Assembly (NCBI GenBank): GCA_018825305.1
Contig: JAHJEO010000017.1
Coordinates: forward strand, 62,001-126,000
From: Gammaproteobacteria bacterium
Lineage (GTDB): Bacteria > Pseudomonadota > Gammaproteobacteria > Burkholderiales > Rhodocyclaceae
DNA length: 64,000 nucleotides
Reading direction: 5' to 3'
Positions 53,712-63,620 of the stretch are shown here, piece by piece. The stretch's first letter is position 1. Each line of letters begins with the position of its first letter. The notes under the pieces are model-generated. The model was not told the DNA's origin, did no database searches, and was given only the letters and a program-made list of their open reading frames with translations. Made by a program: the position numbers and the translations under genes.

Positions 53712-54599
53712 ATGTGGATCAGCGTCGCGCTGGAAACCGATGCGGCCCACGCCGACGCGCTATCCGAGGCACTACTCGAAGTGGGCGCCATCTCGGCGAG
53801 CGTGGAGGACGCTGACGCCGGCACCGAGCGCGAAACGCCGCAGTTCGGCGAGCCCGGCAGCCCGACCACACCACTTTGGGTCACCAGCCGCGTCGTCGCG
53901 TTGTTCGAACCCGCGGTTGACCTGGTTGACCGCGTCGCCACGGCAGCACGCGAAGCCGGCATCGCCGATGTTCCGGCAATCCGTCTCGAGGAAATCGCCG
54001 AACAGGACTGGGTGCGGCTGACCCAGTCGCAGTTCGACCCCATCCCTATCTCCGACCGGCTGTGGATCGTGCCGTCCTGGCACGATGCCCCCGATCCTGC
54101 GGCGATCAACCTCGTGGTCGATCCCGGTCTGGCCTTCGGTACCGGGTCGCACCCGACCACCCGCCTGTGCCTGCAGTGGCTGGAACATGTGGTAACGCCC
54201 GGCAAATCGTCGGTTCTCGACTACGGCTGCGGTTCGGGCATCCTCGGCATCGCGGCGGCAAGGCTCGGCGCCGCGGACGTGCTGGGTGTCGACATCGACG
54301 ACGCTGCGCTGACCTCCGCTTGCGACAATGCCGAACGCAATGGCGTCGCCCTCCGGCTCCGCCATTCGCGCGAGGCGCTGCCGGAACGATTCGACCTCGT
54401 CGTCGCCAACATCCTCACCAACCCGCTGTGCGTACTGGCGCCGTTGCTTGTCGATCGGATTGCCTCCGGCGGCCGCATTGCCCTTTCCGGCGTGCTCGCC
54501 AGCCAGGCGCAGCAGGTCATCGATGCCTACCTGCCCCATATCGGCCTGGTCGTCGGCGCCGAACACGACGGCTGGGTACGCCTCGAGGGCATGAAGTAA
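53712..54599 (+). CDS. prmA: Ribosomal protein L11 methyltransferase
   Basis: PrmA methylates ribosomal protein L11. The 295-residue product has the N-terminal substrate domain (ALSEALLEVGAISASVEDADAG) and the SAM domain with LVVDPGLAFGTGSHPTTRLCLQWLE, SVLDYGCGSGILGIAAARLGA near residue 165 and FDLVVANILTNPLCVLAPLL. The order accB-accC-prmA is conserved in betaproteobacteria. The next gene begins nine bases downstream. Confidence 0.96.
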   Translation: MWISVALETDAAHADALSEALLEVGAISASVEDADAGTERETPQFGEPGSPTTPLWVTSRVVALFEPAVDLVDRVATAAREAGIADVPAIRLEEIAEQDWVRLTQSQFDPIPISDRLWIVPSWHDAPDPAAINLVVDPGLAFGTGSHPTTRLCLQWLEHVVTPGKSSVLDYGCGSGILGIAAARLGAADVLGVDIDDAALTSACDNAERNGVALRLRHSREALPERFDLVVANILTNPLCVLAPLLVDRIASGGRIALSGVLASQAQQVIDAYLPHIGLVVGAEHDGWVRLEGMK

Positions 54600-54608
54600 A
54601 CTCGGCGG

Positions 54609-55508
54609 ATGCTGACCCGCTGCCCCAACTGTGTCACCACCTTCCGCGTCACGCCAGAGCAACTCAAGGCGCGACAGGGGCGCGTGCGCTGCGGGCAATG
54701 CGAGCAGGTGTTCAACGCGCTGGAAACGCTGGTCGAAGAGGCGGCGCCCGCGGCTGTTGTTGTCACCGAAGTCGCAGTTGCCGCTGCGGAGCCAACGATA
54801 GAGTCCCCGGAAATCGAGGCCACGCCCTTCGCCCCCCCTGAGCCGCCGCCAACGCCCGCCGCGGAAATCACCGGCGGCGCAACGCTTCAATCACCCGAGC
54901 CAGGCGCCGTTGAAGCCGTCGCGGAACCAGGCAAGGATTCACCGACGGTTCGGCCGGCCACAACGCCAGAACCGCAAACGCTGGTCGATTACGAGCCGAC
55001 CTTCGAGGACCTTCTGGCCGAGGAGCCACCACGCCGCGCCTGGCCCTGGGTACTCGGCGTTGTGTTCGCCCTGCTCGTCCTGTCCGGGCAGGCAATCCAT
55101 CACTTCCGCGTCGAACTGGCCCTGATCGCCCCCGAGGCCAAACCGGCGCTAGCCGCTTTCTGCGACATGGCCGGCTGCGACCTGCCGCTGCCCCGGAAGG
55201 TCGGGCTGGTCGGCATCGACAGTTCCGACCTTCACCCGGATCCCGCCAACGCTGCTCAACTATTACTGGTCGCCACGATCAAGAACCGCGCGCCCTTTGC
55301 GCAAGCCTATCCCCACCTGGAGCTCACGCTGACCGACACCGCCGACAAGGCCTTGTTGCGGCGTGTCCTCGCCCCCGCCGACTACCTGCCCAAGGCCAAG
55401 CCGGTCGACGACGGTTTCGCCGCCAGCGCCGACCTCGCCCTGCGCCTGACGCTCGAGGTCAAGGACTTGGCCGCCGTCGGCTACCGTCTCTACGTTTTCT
55501 ATCCCTGA
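54609..55508 (+). CDS. Zinc-ribbon membrane protein with DUF3426
   Basis: The 299-residue product has an N-terminal MJ0042-type zinc ribbon (MLTRCPNCVTTFRVTPEQL then RVRCGQCEQVFNA, four Cys), a Pro/Ala/Glu-rich linker of about 90 residues, one transmembrane helix near 140-160 (PWVLGVVFALLVLSGQAIH) and a periplasmic DUF3426 beta domain (ATIKNRAPFAQAYPHLELTLTDT, APADYLP). It follows prmA in the usual order. The function is unknown; thiol- or metal-responsive signalling across the membrane is one possibility. Confidence 0.87.
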   Translation: MLTRCPNCVTTFRVTPEQLKARQGRVRCGQCEQVFNALETLVEEAAPAAVVVTEVAVAAAEPTIESPEIEATPFAPPEPPPTPAAEITGGATLQSPEPGAVEAVAEPGKDSPTVRPATTPEPQTLVDYEPTFEDLLAEEPPRRAWPWVLGVVFALLVLSGQAIHHFRVELALIAPEAKPALAAFCDMAGCDLPLPRKVGLVGIDSSDLHPDPANAAQLLLVATIKNRAPFAQAYPHLELTLTDTADKALLRRVLAPADYLPKAKPVDDGFAASADLALRLTLEVKDLAAVGYRLYVFYP

Positions 55509-55520
55509 ACGGAATTCCCA

Positions 55521-56453
55521 GTGAAGACACTCATCTGCGGCTCGCTCGCCTACGACACCATCATGGTGTTCCACGATCATTTCAAGAATCACATCCTGCC
55601 CAGCCAGATCCACATCCTCAACGTCTCCTTCCTCGTTCCCGACATGCGCCGCGAATACGGCGGCTGCGCCGGCAACATCGCCTACAACCTGCGCCTGCTT
55701 GGCGGCGACCCGCTGATCATGGCTACCGTCGGCGACGACTACGGCCCCTACAAGCAGCGCCTCGGCCACCTCGGCTTCGACACCACGCACATCAAGGAAG
55801 TCCCCGGCACCTTCACCGCGCAAGCCTTCATCACCACCGACCTCGCCGACAACCAGATCACTGCTTTCCACCCCGGCGCGATGGGACAGTCGCATCTCAA
55901 TCGCATCGGCGACGCCAGGAATGCGCAACTCGGCATCGTCTCGCCCGACGGCCGCCAGGGCATGCTCGACCATGCACGCCAGTTCTTCGATGCCGGCATT
56001 CCCTTCATCTTCGACCCGGGCCAGGGCATGCCGATGTTCGATGGCGCCGATTTGCTCGAATTCCTGAAACTTGCCGACTATTGCACGGTCAATGACTACG
56101 AGGCCAAGATGCTGTCGGAGCGTACCGGCAAGTCGCTCGACGAACTGGCCCGGAGCGTCAAGGCCTTGATCGTGACGCTCGGCGCCAGCGGCTCCGAGAT
56201 TTACGCCGGCGGTCAGCGAATTTCGATTCCGTGCGTTAAGCCGGATGAGGTGGTCGATCCGACCGGTTGCGGCGATGCCTACCGCGCCGGCCTGCTCCAC
56301 GGCATCGCGCAGGACTGGGGCTGGGAGAAGACGGGGCGGCTGGCTTCGCTGATGGGCTCGCTCAAGATCGCGCATCGCGGCGGCCAGAACCACAAGCCGA
56401 AGCACGAAGAAATTGCCGAACGTTACCGCGCCGCTTTCGGCGAGGCATTGTGA
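55521..56453 (+). CDS. PfkB-family carbohydrate/nucleoside kinase
   Basis: The 310-residue ribokinase-fold enzyme has the N-terminal CGSLAYDTIMVF, the first signature region REYGGCAGNIAYNLRLLGG and the second signature with catalytic Asp in VVDPTGCGDAYRAGLLHGIA near residue 252. Adenosine kinase and other sugar kinases share this pattern; the betaproteobacterial neighbours of prmA are usually annotated as adenosine or carbohydrate kinase. The substrate is unproven. It lies 12 bases after the DUF3426 gene and 11 before the lipoprotein gene. Confidence 0.88.
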   Translation: MKTLICGSLAYDTIMVFHDHFKNHILPSQIHILNVSFLVPDMRREYGGCAGNIAYNLRLLGGDPLIMATVGDDYGPYKQRLGHLGFDTTHIKEVPGTFTAQAFITTDLADNQITAFHPGAMGQSHLNRIGDARNAQLGIVSPDGRQGMLDHARQFFDAGIPFIFDPGQGMPMFDGADLLEFLKLADYCTVNDYEAKMLSERTGKSLDELARSVKALIVTLGASGSEIYAGGQRISIPCVKPDEVVDPTGCGDAYRAGLLHGIAQDWGWEKTGRLASLMGSLKIAHRGGQNHKPKHEEIAERYRAAFGEAL

Positions 56454-56464
56454 AAGGAAAGATC

Positions 56465-56917
56465 ATGAGATTGCTTCAGGGTATCGCCATTGGCCTGTCG
56501 GTCGTCCTGCTTGCCGGATGCGCCGGCAGCCAGTCCGGTTCGAGCTATTCGCGCAGCGCCACGCGCGGCGAGATGAGCGTGCGCATGGGCGTGGTCGAGA
56601 GCGTGCGCCAGGTCACCATCGAAGGCACCAAGTCGGCGGTCGGCCCGGCGGCCGGTGCCGTGATCGGCGGCATCGCCGGCAGCAACATCGGACAGGGCCG
56701 CGGCTCCACCGTCGGGGCGGTGCTTGGCGCCGTGGCCGGCGGCGTCGCCGGCAGCGCCATCGAGGAAGGCACCACCAAAAAGGCCGGCCTCGAAATCACC
56801 GTCAAGCTCGACAGCGGCCAGCTGACCGCCATCACCCAGGAAGCCGACGAGCAGTTCCGTCCCGGCGAGCGGGTGCGCATACTGTCCGGCAGCGGCGTCA
56901 CCCGCGTATCGCATTGA
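56465..56917 (+). CDS. Glycine-zipper outer-membrane lipoprotein (SlyB/Pcp-like)
   Basis: The 150-residue product has a lipobox LAGC (Cys19), a Ser/Arg-rich stretch, then a glycine-zipper region (AGAVIGGIAGSNIGQGRGSTVGAVLGAVAGGVAGSAIEE, residues about 60-100) and a C-terminal beta domain (LEITVKLDSGQLTAITQEADEQFRPGERVRIL). This is the SlyB/Pcp family layout. SlyB is known to respond to PhoPQ and envelope stress in enterics; regulation here is unknown. It converges with apaH. Confidence 0.92.
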   Translation: MRLLQGIAIGLSVVLLAGCAGSQSGSSYSRSATRGEMSVRMGVVESVRQVTIEGTKSAVGPAAGAVIGGIAGSNIGQGRGSTVGAVLGAVAGGVAGSAIEEGTTKKAGLEITVKLDSGQLTAITQEADEQFRPGERVRILSGSGVTRVSH

Positions 56918-56927
56918 TTGACGCCTA

Positions 56928-57755
56928 TCAGTCCCAGCCGCTCGGCTCGACCTGGCGCGTGCAAGGTACCTGAAACACGCGGCGGTCCTCCAGTCGCACG
57001 GCCGTCAGGGTTCCGCCCCAGAGGCAGCCCGTATCGAGCGCCAGCAAATTGGGTTCGATGCGCAATCCAAGCGCCGACCAGTGTCCGCAAACGATGGTGT
57101 GTTCGGCGCTGGCACGGCCCGGCACCTCGAACCACGGCACGCAGCCGGCGGGCGCATTCTGCGCCGGCCCCTTGGCCTTGAACTCGATCGTCCCGTCCGG
57201 CGTGCAAAAACGCATCCGCGTCATCGCGTTGACCACCACGCGCAAACGGTCCCAACCGGTCAGATCGTCGCTCCACCCAACCGGCACACTGCCCCACATG
57301 TTGGCGAGGAATTCACGATGGTTCGGTGCCATCAGGGCCGCCCGAACCTCATCCGACAAGGCCTGCGCCTGCTTCAACGACCATGCCGGCAGCAAACCCG
57401 CATGCACCATCGCATATTCGCCCTCGACGTGGAACAAGGGCCGTGAACGCAGCCACGCCAGCAACTCGTCGCGGTCGGGCGCCGCGAGAACGGCATCCAG
57501 CGTGTCTTCCCGGTTGCGCTTGCCGTAACCCTCGGCCTGCATCACCAGATGCAGGTCGTGATTGCCCAGCACCACCGTGGCGCCAGCGCCGAGTTTTTTC
57601 ACGAAACGCAGCACCTCGAGCGAAGCCGGGCCACGGTTGACCAGGTCGCCGACGAACCAGAGGCGATCGTTCGCGCCATCGAATCCCAGTGAATCGAGCA
57701 GCCGCTTAAGCGGCTCCAGACAGCCCTGCAAATCGCCGATGGCGTAGGTGGCCAT
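56928..57755 (-). CDS. apaH: Diadenosine tetraphosphatase (symmetrical)
   Basis: ApaH cleaves Ap4A to two ADP and can decap NpnN-RNA. The 275-residue phosphatase has the metal motifs YAIGDLQGCLEPL, FVGDLVNRGPASLEVL and VVLGNHDLHLV near residue 65, plus YAMVHAGLLPAW and VCGHWSALGL. A dispersed-motif copy (57574-57598) encodes KKLGAGATV just before GNHD and appears to fit the family alignment without an obvious insertion. It overlaps the stop of the upstream dehydratase gene (ATGA). Confidence 0.96.
   Translation of the reverse strand: MATYAIGDLQGCLEPLKRLLDSLGFDGANDRLWFVGDLVNRGPASLEVLRFVKKLGAGATVVLGNHDLHLVMQAEGYGKRNREDTLDAVLAAPDRDELLAWLRSRPLFHVEGEYAMVHAGLLPAWSLKQAQALSDEVRAALMAPNHREFLANMWGSVPVGWSDDLTGWDRLRVVVNAMTRMRFCTPDGTIEFKAKGPAQNAPAGCVPWFEVPGRASAEHTIVCGHWSALGLRIEPNLLALDTGCLWGGTLTAVRLEDRRVFQVPCTRQVEPSGWD
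57574..57598 (-). repeat. Dispersed 25-bp motif, copy 15 (inside apaH)
   Basis: Three mismatches to the consensus. It is in the sense orientation and encodes KKLGAGAT, the same frame as the lysA copy. Confidence 0.78.
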
Positions 57756-59566
57756 CAGTGCTGTGCCGGCCGGTACTCCGGCACCCAGCGTTTGAGGCCT
57801 TCCTTGACCTCGGCTTCCGATCGCACGGGAACCGAAAGCCATTGCTCCAGTTCGGCCAGCCAGGCCGCATCGGGTGCCGTCTCGGCCCTCATCACGCGCA
57901 ACTTCGGATGCGGCGTCGGCAGCGTCGTCTCGCCGTCGGCCAGCAGCTCTTCGTAAAGCTTCTCTCCCGGCCGCAGCCCGGTGAATTCGATCTTGATGTC
58001 GTCCTCGCTGAAGCCCGACAGCCGGATCATGTCGCGCGCCAGGTCGGCGATATTCACCGGCTCACCCATGTCCAGCACGAAGAGCTCGCCACCCTTGCCC
58101 ATCAACCCCGCCTGCAGCACCAGCTGTGCCGCCTCAGGAATCAGCATGAAATAGCGAATGATGTCCGGATGCGTCACGGTCACCGGGCCGCCACGGTCGA
58201 TCTGCTCGCGGAACTTGGGGATTACGCTGCCGGAGGAGCCGAGCACGTTGCCGAAGCGGACAATAACGAAGCGCATCCCTTCTACCTCACATTGCAGTGC
58301 CTCACACACCCTTTCGGCGAGACGTTTCGACGCGCCCATCACGTTGGTTGGATTGACGGCCTTATCGGTGGAGATCAGCACGAATTCGCCCACACCGTGA
58401 CCCATTGCTGCCCGCGCGACACGCAGGGTACCCATCACGTTGTTGCGCACGGCGGCCCAAGCATTTCCATTCTCCATCAGCGGCACATGTTTGTAAGCGG
58501 CTGCATGAAACACCACGTCCGGTCGATCCCTGCCGAACACGGCGTCGAGCACGGCTCCATCCTTCACGTCGCCGACGACACATCCGACCGGCATCCCGGA
58601 GAATTCCTGCTCGATGGCATACAGCGAAAACTCCGATTGCTCAAAAAACACCAGCCGGCCCGGGTCGAAGCGCATGATCTGGCGACAGAGCTCGGAACCG
58701 ATGGAGCCGCCGGCACCAGTCACGATGACCACGCGGCCATGCAGGAGTCGGTGCAGGCCGACCTCGTCGAGCTCTATGCGTTCCCGGCCAAGCAGGTCTT
58801 CGAGCTCGACCTGCCGGACCTGGGAGACAGCGACCCGCCCAGCCAGCACATCCTCCATTGCCGGCACTGTAAAAACTTTCAGGCCGGCGACGGCTGCGAT
58901 TTCCAGTGCACGCCGGCGGGCGGCTGGAGCCGCGTCAGGCATGGCAATGATTGCATGCTCAACCTGCAGATCACCGGCATGGCGGGGCAGATCGGTTAGC
59001 GGCCCGAGAATGGATACGCCATGCAGCTGCGAACCCACTCTTCCCGTCTGATCGTCGAGCAGGCCCACCACCCGCCAGCTGTGGCTTGTCGCGAGATCGC
59101 GCAACAGTTGCGATGCGGCCGCCCCTGCACCGAGCACGATCACCGGCATCGCATTAGCCTGCCGGGGCGAGATGAGGTGCCCATCCTTCCAAGCCCGATA
59201 AAGAAAGCGGCTGCCCCCCATCATCAGCACCAGCAACAGGGGATGCATGACCAGCACGGAACGTGGGACTTCGTTGAGGCGTTGCAGCATGAACAGCAAT
59301 GCCGGGATCGCCAGCGCAGCCGTACCCGCCGCCAACGCAATACGCCGCAAATCGGGGATGCTGGCGAAGCGCCAGATGCCTCGGTAAAGCCCGAACATCG
59401 CGAAGATCGCACCCTGAAGGGGAACTACCAGCCACAACGTCGTCAGCATGGACTGCGAGAAGACGGCAGGCATTTCGAAATTGAAACGCAGCTGATAGGC
59501 GACTACCCACGCCAGAGTGGCCACCACTAGGTCATGAATCGAGGCGGCAAGGGTGCGCGGATTCAT
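57755..59566 (-). CDS. Membrane nucleoside-diphosphate-sugar 4,6-dehydratase (WbpM/CapD/PglF family)
   Basis: The 603-residue enzyme converts UDP-GlcNAc to a 4-keto-6-deoxy sugar for surface polysaccharides. It has four to five N-terminal transmembrane helices, an intermediate Rossmann-like CoA-binding-type domain (VIVLGAGAAASQLLRDL near residue 145) and the SDR domain with VIVTGAGGSIGSELCRQI near 300, VFHAAAYKHVPLME and TDKAVNPTNVMGASKRLAE. In P. aeruginosa wbpM is the last gene of O-antigen loci after wbpL; the same order is seen here. The start at 59566 lies within the overlap with the glycosyltransferase gene. Confidence 0.93.
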   Translation of the reverse strand: MNPRTLAASIHDLVVATLAWVVAYQLRFNFEMPAVFSQSMLTTLWLVVPLQGAIFAMFGLYRGIWRFASIPDLRRIALAAGTAALAIPALLFMLQRLNEVPRSVLVMHPLLLVLMMGGSRFLYRAWKDGHLISPRQANAMPVIVLGAGAAASQLLRDLATSHSWRVVGLLDDQTGRVGSQLHGVSILGPLTDLPRHAGDLQVEHAIIAMPDAAPAARRRALEIAAVAGLKVFTVPAMEDVLAGRVAVSQVRQVELEDLLGRERIELDEVGLHRLLHGRVVIVTGAGGSIGSELCRQIMRFDPGRLVFFEQSEFSLYAIEQEFSGMPVGCVVGDVKDGAVLDAVFGRDRPDVVFHAAAYKHVPLMENGNAWAAVRNNVMGTLRVARAAMGHGVGEFVLISTDKAVNPTNVMGASKRLAERVCEALQCEVEGMRFVIVRFGNVLGSSGSVIPKFREQIDRGGPVTVTHPDIIRYFMLIPEAAQLVLQAGLMGKGGELFVLDMGEPVNIADLARDMIRLSGFSEDDIKIEFTGLRPGEKLYEELLADGETTLPTPHPKLRVMRAETAPDAAWLAELEQWLSVPVRSEAEVKEGLKRWVPEYRPAQH

Positions 59567-60528
59567 TTTTCCATGACCAGAGTGTCGATTCTCAGCATCA
59601 GCCCACCAAGGAGCACGACCCAGGCCAGCAGCCCTGCGCCTTGCGCACCAGCCGGCCACGTCAGCATTGCGCAAGCGCTGACGGAAACTGCAGCCATCAG
59701 GCCATACTCATGCAAGGCAAGCTTGCGATGGCTCCAGCCCGAACGCACCAGGCGCTGATAGTAGTGTTCCCGATGAGCCTGCCAGACCTTGTCGCCACGC
59801 AGCGCACGCTTCGCCAAGGTTACCGACGCGTCGACAACGAACGGCGCGAACACCAGCAGCGGGAACCAGATCGGCCAGACCTCGAGCCTCATGCCCTCCA
59901 GCCCCAGGATCGCCGCGAGAAATCCCAAAGACACCGAGCCGATGTCCCCCATGAAAATTCGTGCCGGATCAAAATTGAACAGAAGAAATCCTCCCGCAGC
60001 CGCCGCGATGCATGATGCCCAAGCAGCGAGCGGCACTTGTCCCGCCGTGCCCGCCGCAACCGCATAGGCCCCGAAACCGAACACGGCCATGCCACCGGCC
60101 AGTCCGTTTGCGCCATCCATGAAATTGTACAGATTGGTCATCCAGACGATGCCCAGCAAGGCCGCCACCTGACCCCACAGGCCCCACTCGGCCCATTGCG
60201 CGGCCAGTCCCCCGCCCAGCGCCAAGCCACCCGCTGTGAAGTGGCTGGCAAAGCGCGCTACCACCGGCAGGGAGCGCCGATCGTCCCACCAGGACACCAG
60301 CGCAACCAGTATGAACCCCGCCAGAACCGTCAGGGCCGGCGGCTCCGCCGCCATGCCCACGATCACCCCGGCCAGAATGCCGATTCCCCCGCTACGCGGC
60401 ACGGCGACGGTATGCAGGGAACGCTGGTTGGGCAGGTCGAGCGGCCCCACGCGACCAACGCGCAGCATGAGAAAGATCGTGATTGCGGACAGAAGCGCCG
60501 ACAGTAGCGGCAAGGCTAGAACGCTCAT
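59563..60528 (-). CDS. Undecaprenyl-phosphate sugar-1-phosphate transferase (WbpL/WecA-like)
   Basis: Polytopic membrane enzyme (321 residues, about ten transmembrane segments) that starts O-antigen or capsule units by loading an N-acetyl-deoxysugar phosphate on undecaprenyl phosphate. It has DLPNQRSLHTVAVPRSGGIGI, the Asp pair in LVSWWDDRRSLP, YNFMDGANGLAGGMAVFG, and FNFDPARIFMGDIGSVSLG with catalytic Asp residues, and the basic HREHYYQRLV loop. With UDP-FucNAc genes upstream, a FucNAc- or QuiNAc-type first sugar is likely. It overlaps the dehydratase gene by 4 bases. Confidence 0.93.
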   Translation of the reverse strand: MSVLALPLLSALLSAITIFLMLRVGRVGPLDLPNQRSLHTVAVPRSGGIGILAGVIVGMAAEPPALTVLAGFILVALVSWWDDRRSLPVVARFASHFTAGGLALGGGLAAQWAEWGLWGQVAALLGIVWMTNLYNFMDGANGLAGGMAVFGFGAYAVAAGTAGQVPLAAWASCIAAAAGGFLLFNFDPARIFMGDIGSVSLGFLAAILGLEGMRLEVWPIWFPLLVFAPFVVDASVTLAKRALRGDKVWQAHREHYYQRLVRSGWSHRKLALHEYGLMAAVSVSACAMLTWPAGAQGAGLLAWVVLLGGLMLRIDTLVMEK

Positions 60529-60529
60529 C

Positions 60530-61384
60530 CTAGGGCTCGAAGCTGCGCGGTGAATATCCGAAATCACGTGCGGCTTCGCTCGAATCGAAAACCAGATCTT
60601 CGTTCATGCGGCGCGCCATTTCCGCGTTGAAATCCTTGAAGCGTGGCAGAAGGGCGACGACGGCCATGAGGACACGAAACAGCCCCAGGGGTATCGAAAC
60701 GAACATTGGTGCCTTTCCCTGCACCGCGAAGATGCGCTCGACCATTGCCCGGTAGGACAAGGTCTCGCCCCCGACCAGATCGTAGGCCTTGCCGAAGCTT
60801 CGCCGCTCGTCGATCACCTTCACGCAGGCCGCCGCAAGATCGTCGGCATGAACCGGCTGGCGCAGTCCCTGCGCCTTGCCGAAAAGCGGAAACACGCCAA
60901 ACCGGCGAACGATGCGGGAAATCAGGGTCACATTGCGATCCATGCCACAACCATAGATCAAGGTGGGGCGGAAGAGGGTCCAGGCCGCGCCCGCTTCGGA
61001 ACACACGACGGCGATTTTTCCTTCGGCCGCGATCTGGCTGTTGGCAAATTTCTGCTCCCGGCCATCCACCGATGCGGCCTTGGAGTAGCGACTTGTAGTC
61101 CCAAAACAAATGACTCGGCAACCACCGGCTGAGAAAAATCCCGGAAGAATGCCGGGCAGTACCCGCAACGGAGCAAGGTGCACCAGCACATCGGCTTCGG
61201 GCCATGCGAAGGCGGGATCCAGCACGTCGGCTTCCAGCCACCGCCCATCACCCGCCAGGGCCATGGCCGCCGACAGTGGCCGCCGACTCACCGCCACGAC
61301 ATCGAAATCGTTCGCCCGCAGGCGTGGCAACAGAAAACGCCCGATCTGGCTGGTCGCCCCCGTGACCACCACGCGCCTCACCAC
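60530..61384 (-). CDS. NAD(P)-dependent sugar epimerase/reductase (WbjF/WbpV-like SDR)
   Basis: Extended SDR of about 284 residues with the Rossmann motif VVVTGATSQIGRFLLPRL at the N-terminus, ADVLVHLAPL, a substrate region CFGTTSRYSKAAS (the usual YxxxK is altered to SRYSKAAS) and FRPTLIYGCGMDRNV. Enzymes at this position in O-antigen clusters reduce or epimerise 4-keto sugars. The start is probably a GTG at 61384 just after the fnlC stop; the ATG at 61405, overlapping fnlC, is the alternative. It ends one base before the glycosyltransferase start. Confidence 0.85.
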   Translation of the reverse strand: MVRRVVVTGATSQIGRFLLPRLRANDFDVVAVSRRPLSAAMALAGDGRWLEADVLDPAFAWPEADVLVHLAPLRVLPGILPGFFSAGGCRVICFGTTSRYSKAASVDGREQKFANSQIAAEGKIAVVCSEAGAAWTLFRPTLIYGCGMDRNVTLISRIVRRFGVFPLFGKAQGLRQPVHADDLAAACVKVIDERRSFGKAYDLVGGETLSYRAMVERIFAVQGKAPMFVSIPLGLFRVLMAVVALLPRFKDFNAEMARRMNEDLVFDSSEAARDFGYSPRSFEP

Positions 61385-61386
61385 GA

Positions 61387-62520
61387 TCAGGTGACCTTCC
61401 GCCAAACCGTGCGATTCACGTAATCCGTGTAGCTCATGATCACACGCAGCACCTTTTCCGACACGTTCAGAATTTGATAGTCGCCTACGGCGCTAAGCAG
61501 GCGTTCACTTCCTCGCGGCTGGTCCTCGAGGATCGCCAACGCCTGTCGCACCCGGCGCCAGTCCAGCCCCGTCATCATCACCGCTCCCTCCTCCATGCCT
61601 TCCGGTCGCTCATGGGCCTGCCGGATATTGAGGGCGGGGAAATTCAGGATCGATGCCTCTTCCGTAATCGTGCCGCTGTCGGACAACACGGCCCTGGCAT
61701 TCATCTGCAGATGAACATAGTCGAAGAAACCCAGCGGCTTCATCAGTTCGACCCGGGAATCGAGAGCCACGCCGGCGCCGTCGAGACGCTTGCGCGTGCG
61801 CGGGTGCGTGGAGACGATCACCCGCAGCCCGAATTCCTTCGCCAGGCGATCGAGCGTATCGGCCAGGCGGGCCAGCTGATCGGGCGAGTCGACATTCTCC
61901 TCGCGATGGCAGCTCACGACAAAATACCGCTCACGCTCGAGGCCCAGGTGGCTCAGCACGTCGGCCCCATCGATCCGCAAGCGGTAATGCGCCAGCACCT
62001 CGGCCATCGGACTGCCGGTCTTGACGATGCGGTCGGGGGGGATTCCCTCGCGCAGCAGGTATTCGCGAGCGATATCGCTGTAGGGGAGGTTGATGTCGGC
62101 CGTGTGATCGACGATGCGGCGATTCGTTTCCTCGGGAACCCTGGCGTCGAAGCAGCGATTGCCTGCCTCCATGTGGAAAATCGGAACATGTCTGCGCTTG
62201 GCTGAAATCGCCGCAAGGCAGCTGTTGGTGTCACCCAAAATCAACACGGCCTCCGGAGCTTCGCGCTCGAGAACCGGATCGATGCGGGCGATGACATTGC
62301 CGATGGTTTCGGCCGTCGTCGTCCCGACGGCATCCAAGAAATGATCCGGTTTTCTCAGGCCGAGATCATCGAAAAACACCTGGTTGAGCTCGTAATCGTA
62401 GTTCTGCCCCGTATGTACCAGGATATGGTCGCAATGCCTGTCCAGGCAGGCCATCACGCGGGACAGGCGGATGATCTCCGGCCGAGTCCCGACGATCGTC
62501 ATCACCTTGAGTTTGCTCAC
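61387..62520 (-). CDS. fnlC: UDP-N-acetyl-sugar 2-epimerase, last enzyme of UDP-L-FucNAc synthesis
   Basis: Non-hydrolysing 2-epimerase of 377 residues with [19 protein letters not shown], the substrate motif [51 protein letters not shown] near residue 115 and [20 protein letters not shown] near 285. The family includes WecB; its place directly after fnlA and fnlB identifies it as FnlC/WbjD, which makes UDP-L-FucNAc. It overlaps fnlB by 4 bases. Confidence 0.9.
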   Translation of the reverse strand: MSKLKVMTIVGTRPEIIRLSRVMACLDRHCDHILVHTGQNYDYELNQVFFDDLGLRKPDHFLDAVGTTTAETIGNVIARIDPVLEREAPEAVLILGDTNSCLAAISAKRRHVPIFHMEAGNRCFDARVPEETNRRIVDHTADINLPYSDIAREYLLREGIPPDRIVKTGSPMAEVLAHYRLRIDGADVLSHLGLERERYFVVSCHREENVDSPDQLARLADTLDRLAKEFGLRVIVSTHPRTRKRLDGAGVALDSRVELMKPLGFFDYVHLQMNARAVLSDSGTITEEASILNFPALNIRQAHERPEGMEEGAVMMTGLDWRRVRQALAILEDQPRGSERLLSAVGDYQILNVSEKVLRVIMSYTDYVNRTVWRKVT

Positions 62521-63620
62521 GTCGTCACGTTCTCCGCGTAGGTGTCCGGGTTGGCCGGATCGAAGATCTCGTTGCTCCAGAACAATGTCGTCAGTTCGCC
62601 GCTACCGACGTTGGTGATCGAGTGGGTATGGAACGTCGGCATGTCGATATAGCATGGCGATGCCCCCGTGACCCGGAAGCTATCGACCTGCGGCGAGAAC
62701 AGCTTCCTCAGCCGGATATCGGCCTCCCCCCCGACGACCAGGAAGCGTTCGACCTTGCGCAAGTGATAGTGGTTGCCGCGCGTGACACCGGGGTGCGTGC
62801 TGGAGAAAAAAACCTGCCCGCCCTGCAGCGACTTCACCGCCTCGAACAGTCCGCCGCGGGCATCCCGGCGCAGCTCGAGGGATACGGGATAGTGGCGCGG
62901 ATAGAGGTAGGAGCGCAGCGCGTTGAAAAGTTGTAGGTCGAGCCGATCGCGGAGATCCGGCACAACGTGACTTGCATATTGTTCATGCTGGTCGCGCAAA
63001 CGTGCCAGCAGTTCACCCACGGCCATCGGCGCCCCGATCATGCGCATCGTGCCGTCCTCGCGATCACGCAGCGCCTCGAGGCAACGCTGCACCACATCCT
63101 GGGCGTGCAGGAGTTCGAGCCGTCCATCGACATGGACCTCCGGGCGTTCCCCATTGGCCAGTTGATGGCAGAACGTCGACACCACCGAATTGTAGAACGG
63201 CTTGCCGAATTCCCCGAAGACATGGGGCAGGACAAGGTCGGCCAGGGTCGATCCGGACGCTGTCGCCCACTTGCGGAGAAGTCTGGCAGCCTCGCGTTTG
63301 CCACGGCCATACCCGCTGTTGCGCTCAATATGGATCGAGTTGGCGAAGACCAGTGCCGGGCGCGAGCCAGTACGTTCCAGTGCCGCCACGAGATCTGCCA
63401 CAAGGCGGACATTGGTCGCCTCCACCTCAGTCTCGTCACCCCTATTCATCCCGGCCAGATGCACGATGCCTTCGAGGCCCACGACGAATTCGTCCAGGGA
63501 AGCCTGCGATGCGAAGGTCTGCCGCGTCGCCAGACGTACGCCGCGCCATCCTTGCGCATGCAGGCGGGCGCGCAAGTGGAACCCTAGCAGGCCGTCAGCG
63601 CCCGTGATCCCGATATTCAT
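62517..63620 (-). CDS. fnlB: Bifunctional epimerase/reductase of UDP-L-FucNAc synthesis (CapF/WbjC)
   Basis: The 367-residue product has an N-terminal SDR domain ([47 protein letters not shown]) that reduces the 4-keto group. Its C-terminal cupin domain ([44 protein letters not shown]) epimerises C-3. This two-domain layout is specific to CapF/WbjC/FnlB. It overlaps fnlC and fnlA by 4 bases each, so the three are co-translated. Confidence 0.93.
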   Translation of the reverse strand: MNIGITGADGLLGFHLRARLHAQGWRGVRLATRQTFASQASLDEFVVGLEGIVHLAGMNRGDETEVEATNVRLVADLVAALERTGSRPALVFANSIHIERNSGYGRGKREAARLLRKWATASGSTLADLVLPHVFGEFGKPFYNSVVSTFCHQLANGERPEVHVDGRLELLHAQDVVQRCLEALRDREDGTMRMIGAPMAVGELLARLRDQHEQYASHVVPDLRDRLDLQLFNALRSYLYPRHYPVSLELRRDARGGLFEAVKSLQGGQVFFSSTHPGVTRGNHYHLRKVERFLVVGGEADIRLRKLFSPQVDSFRVTGASPCYIDMPTFHTHSITNVGSGELTTLFWSNEIFDPANPDTYAENVTT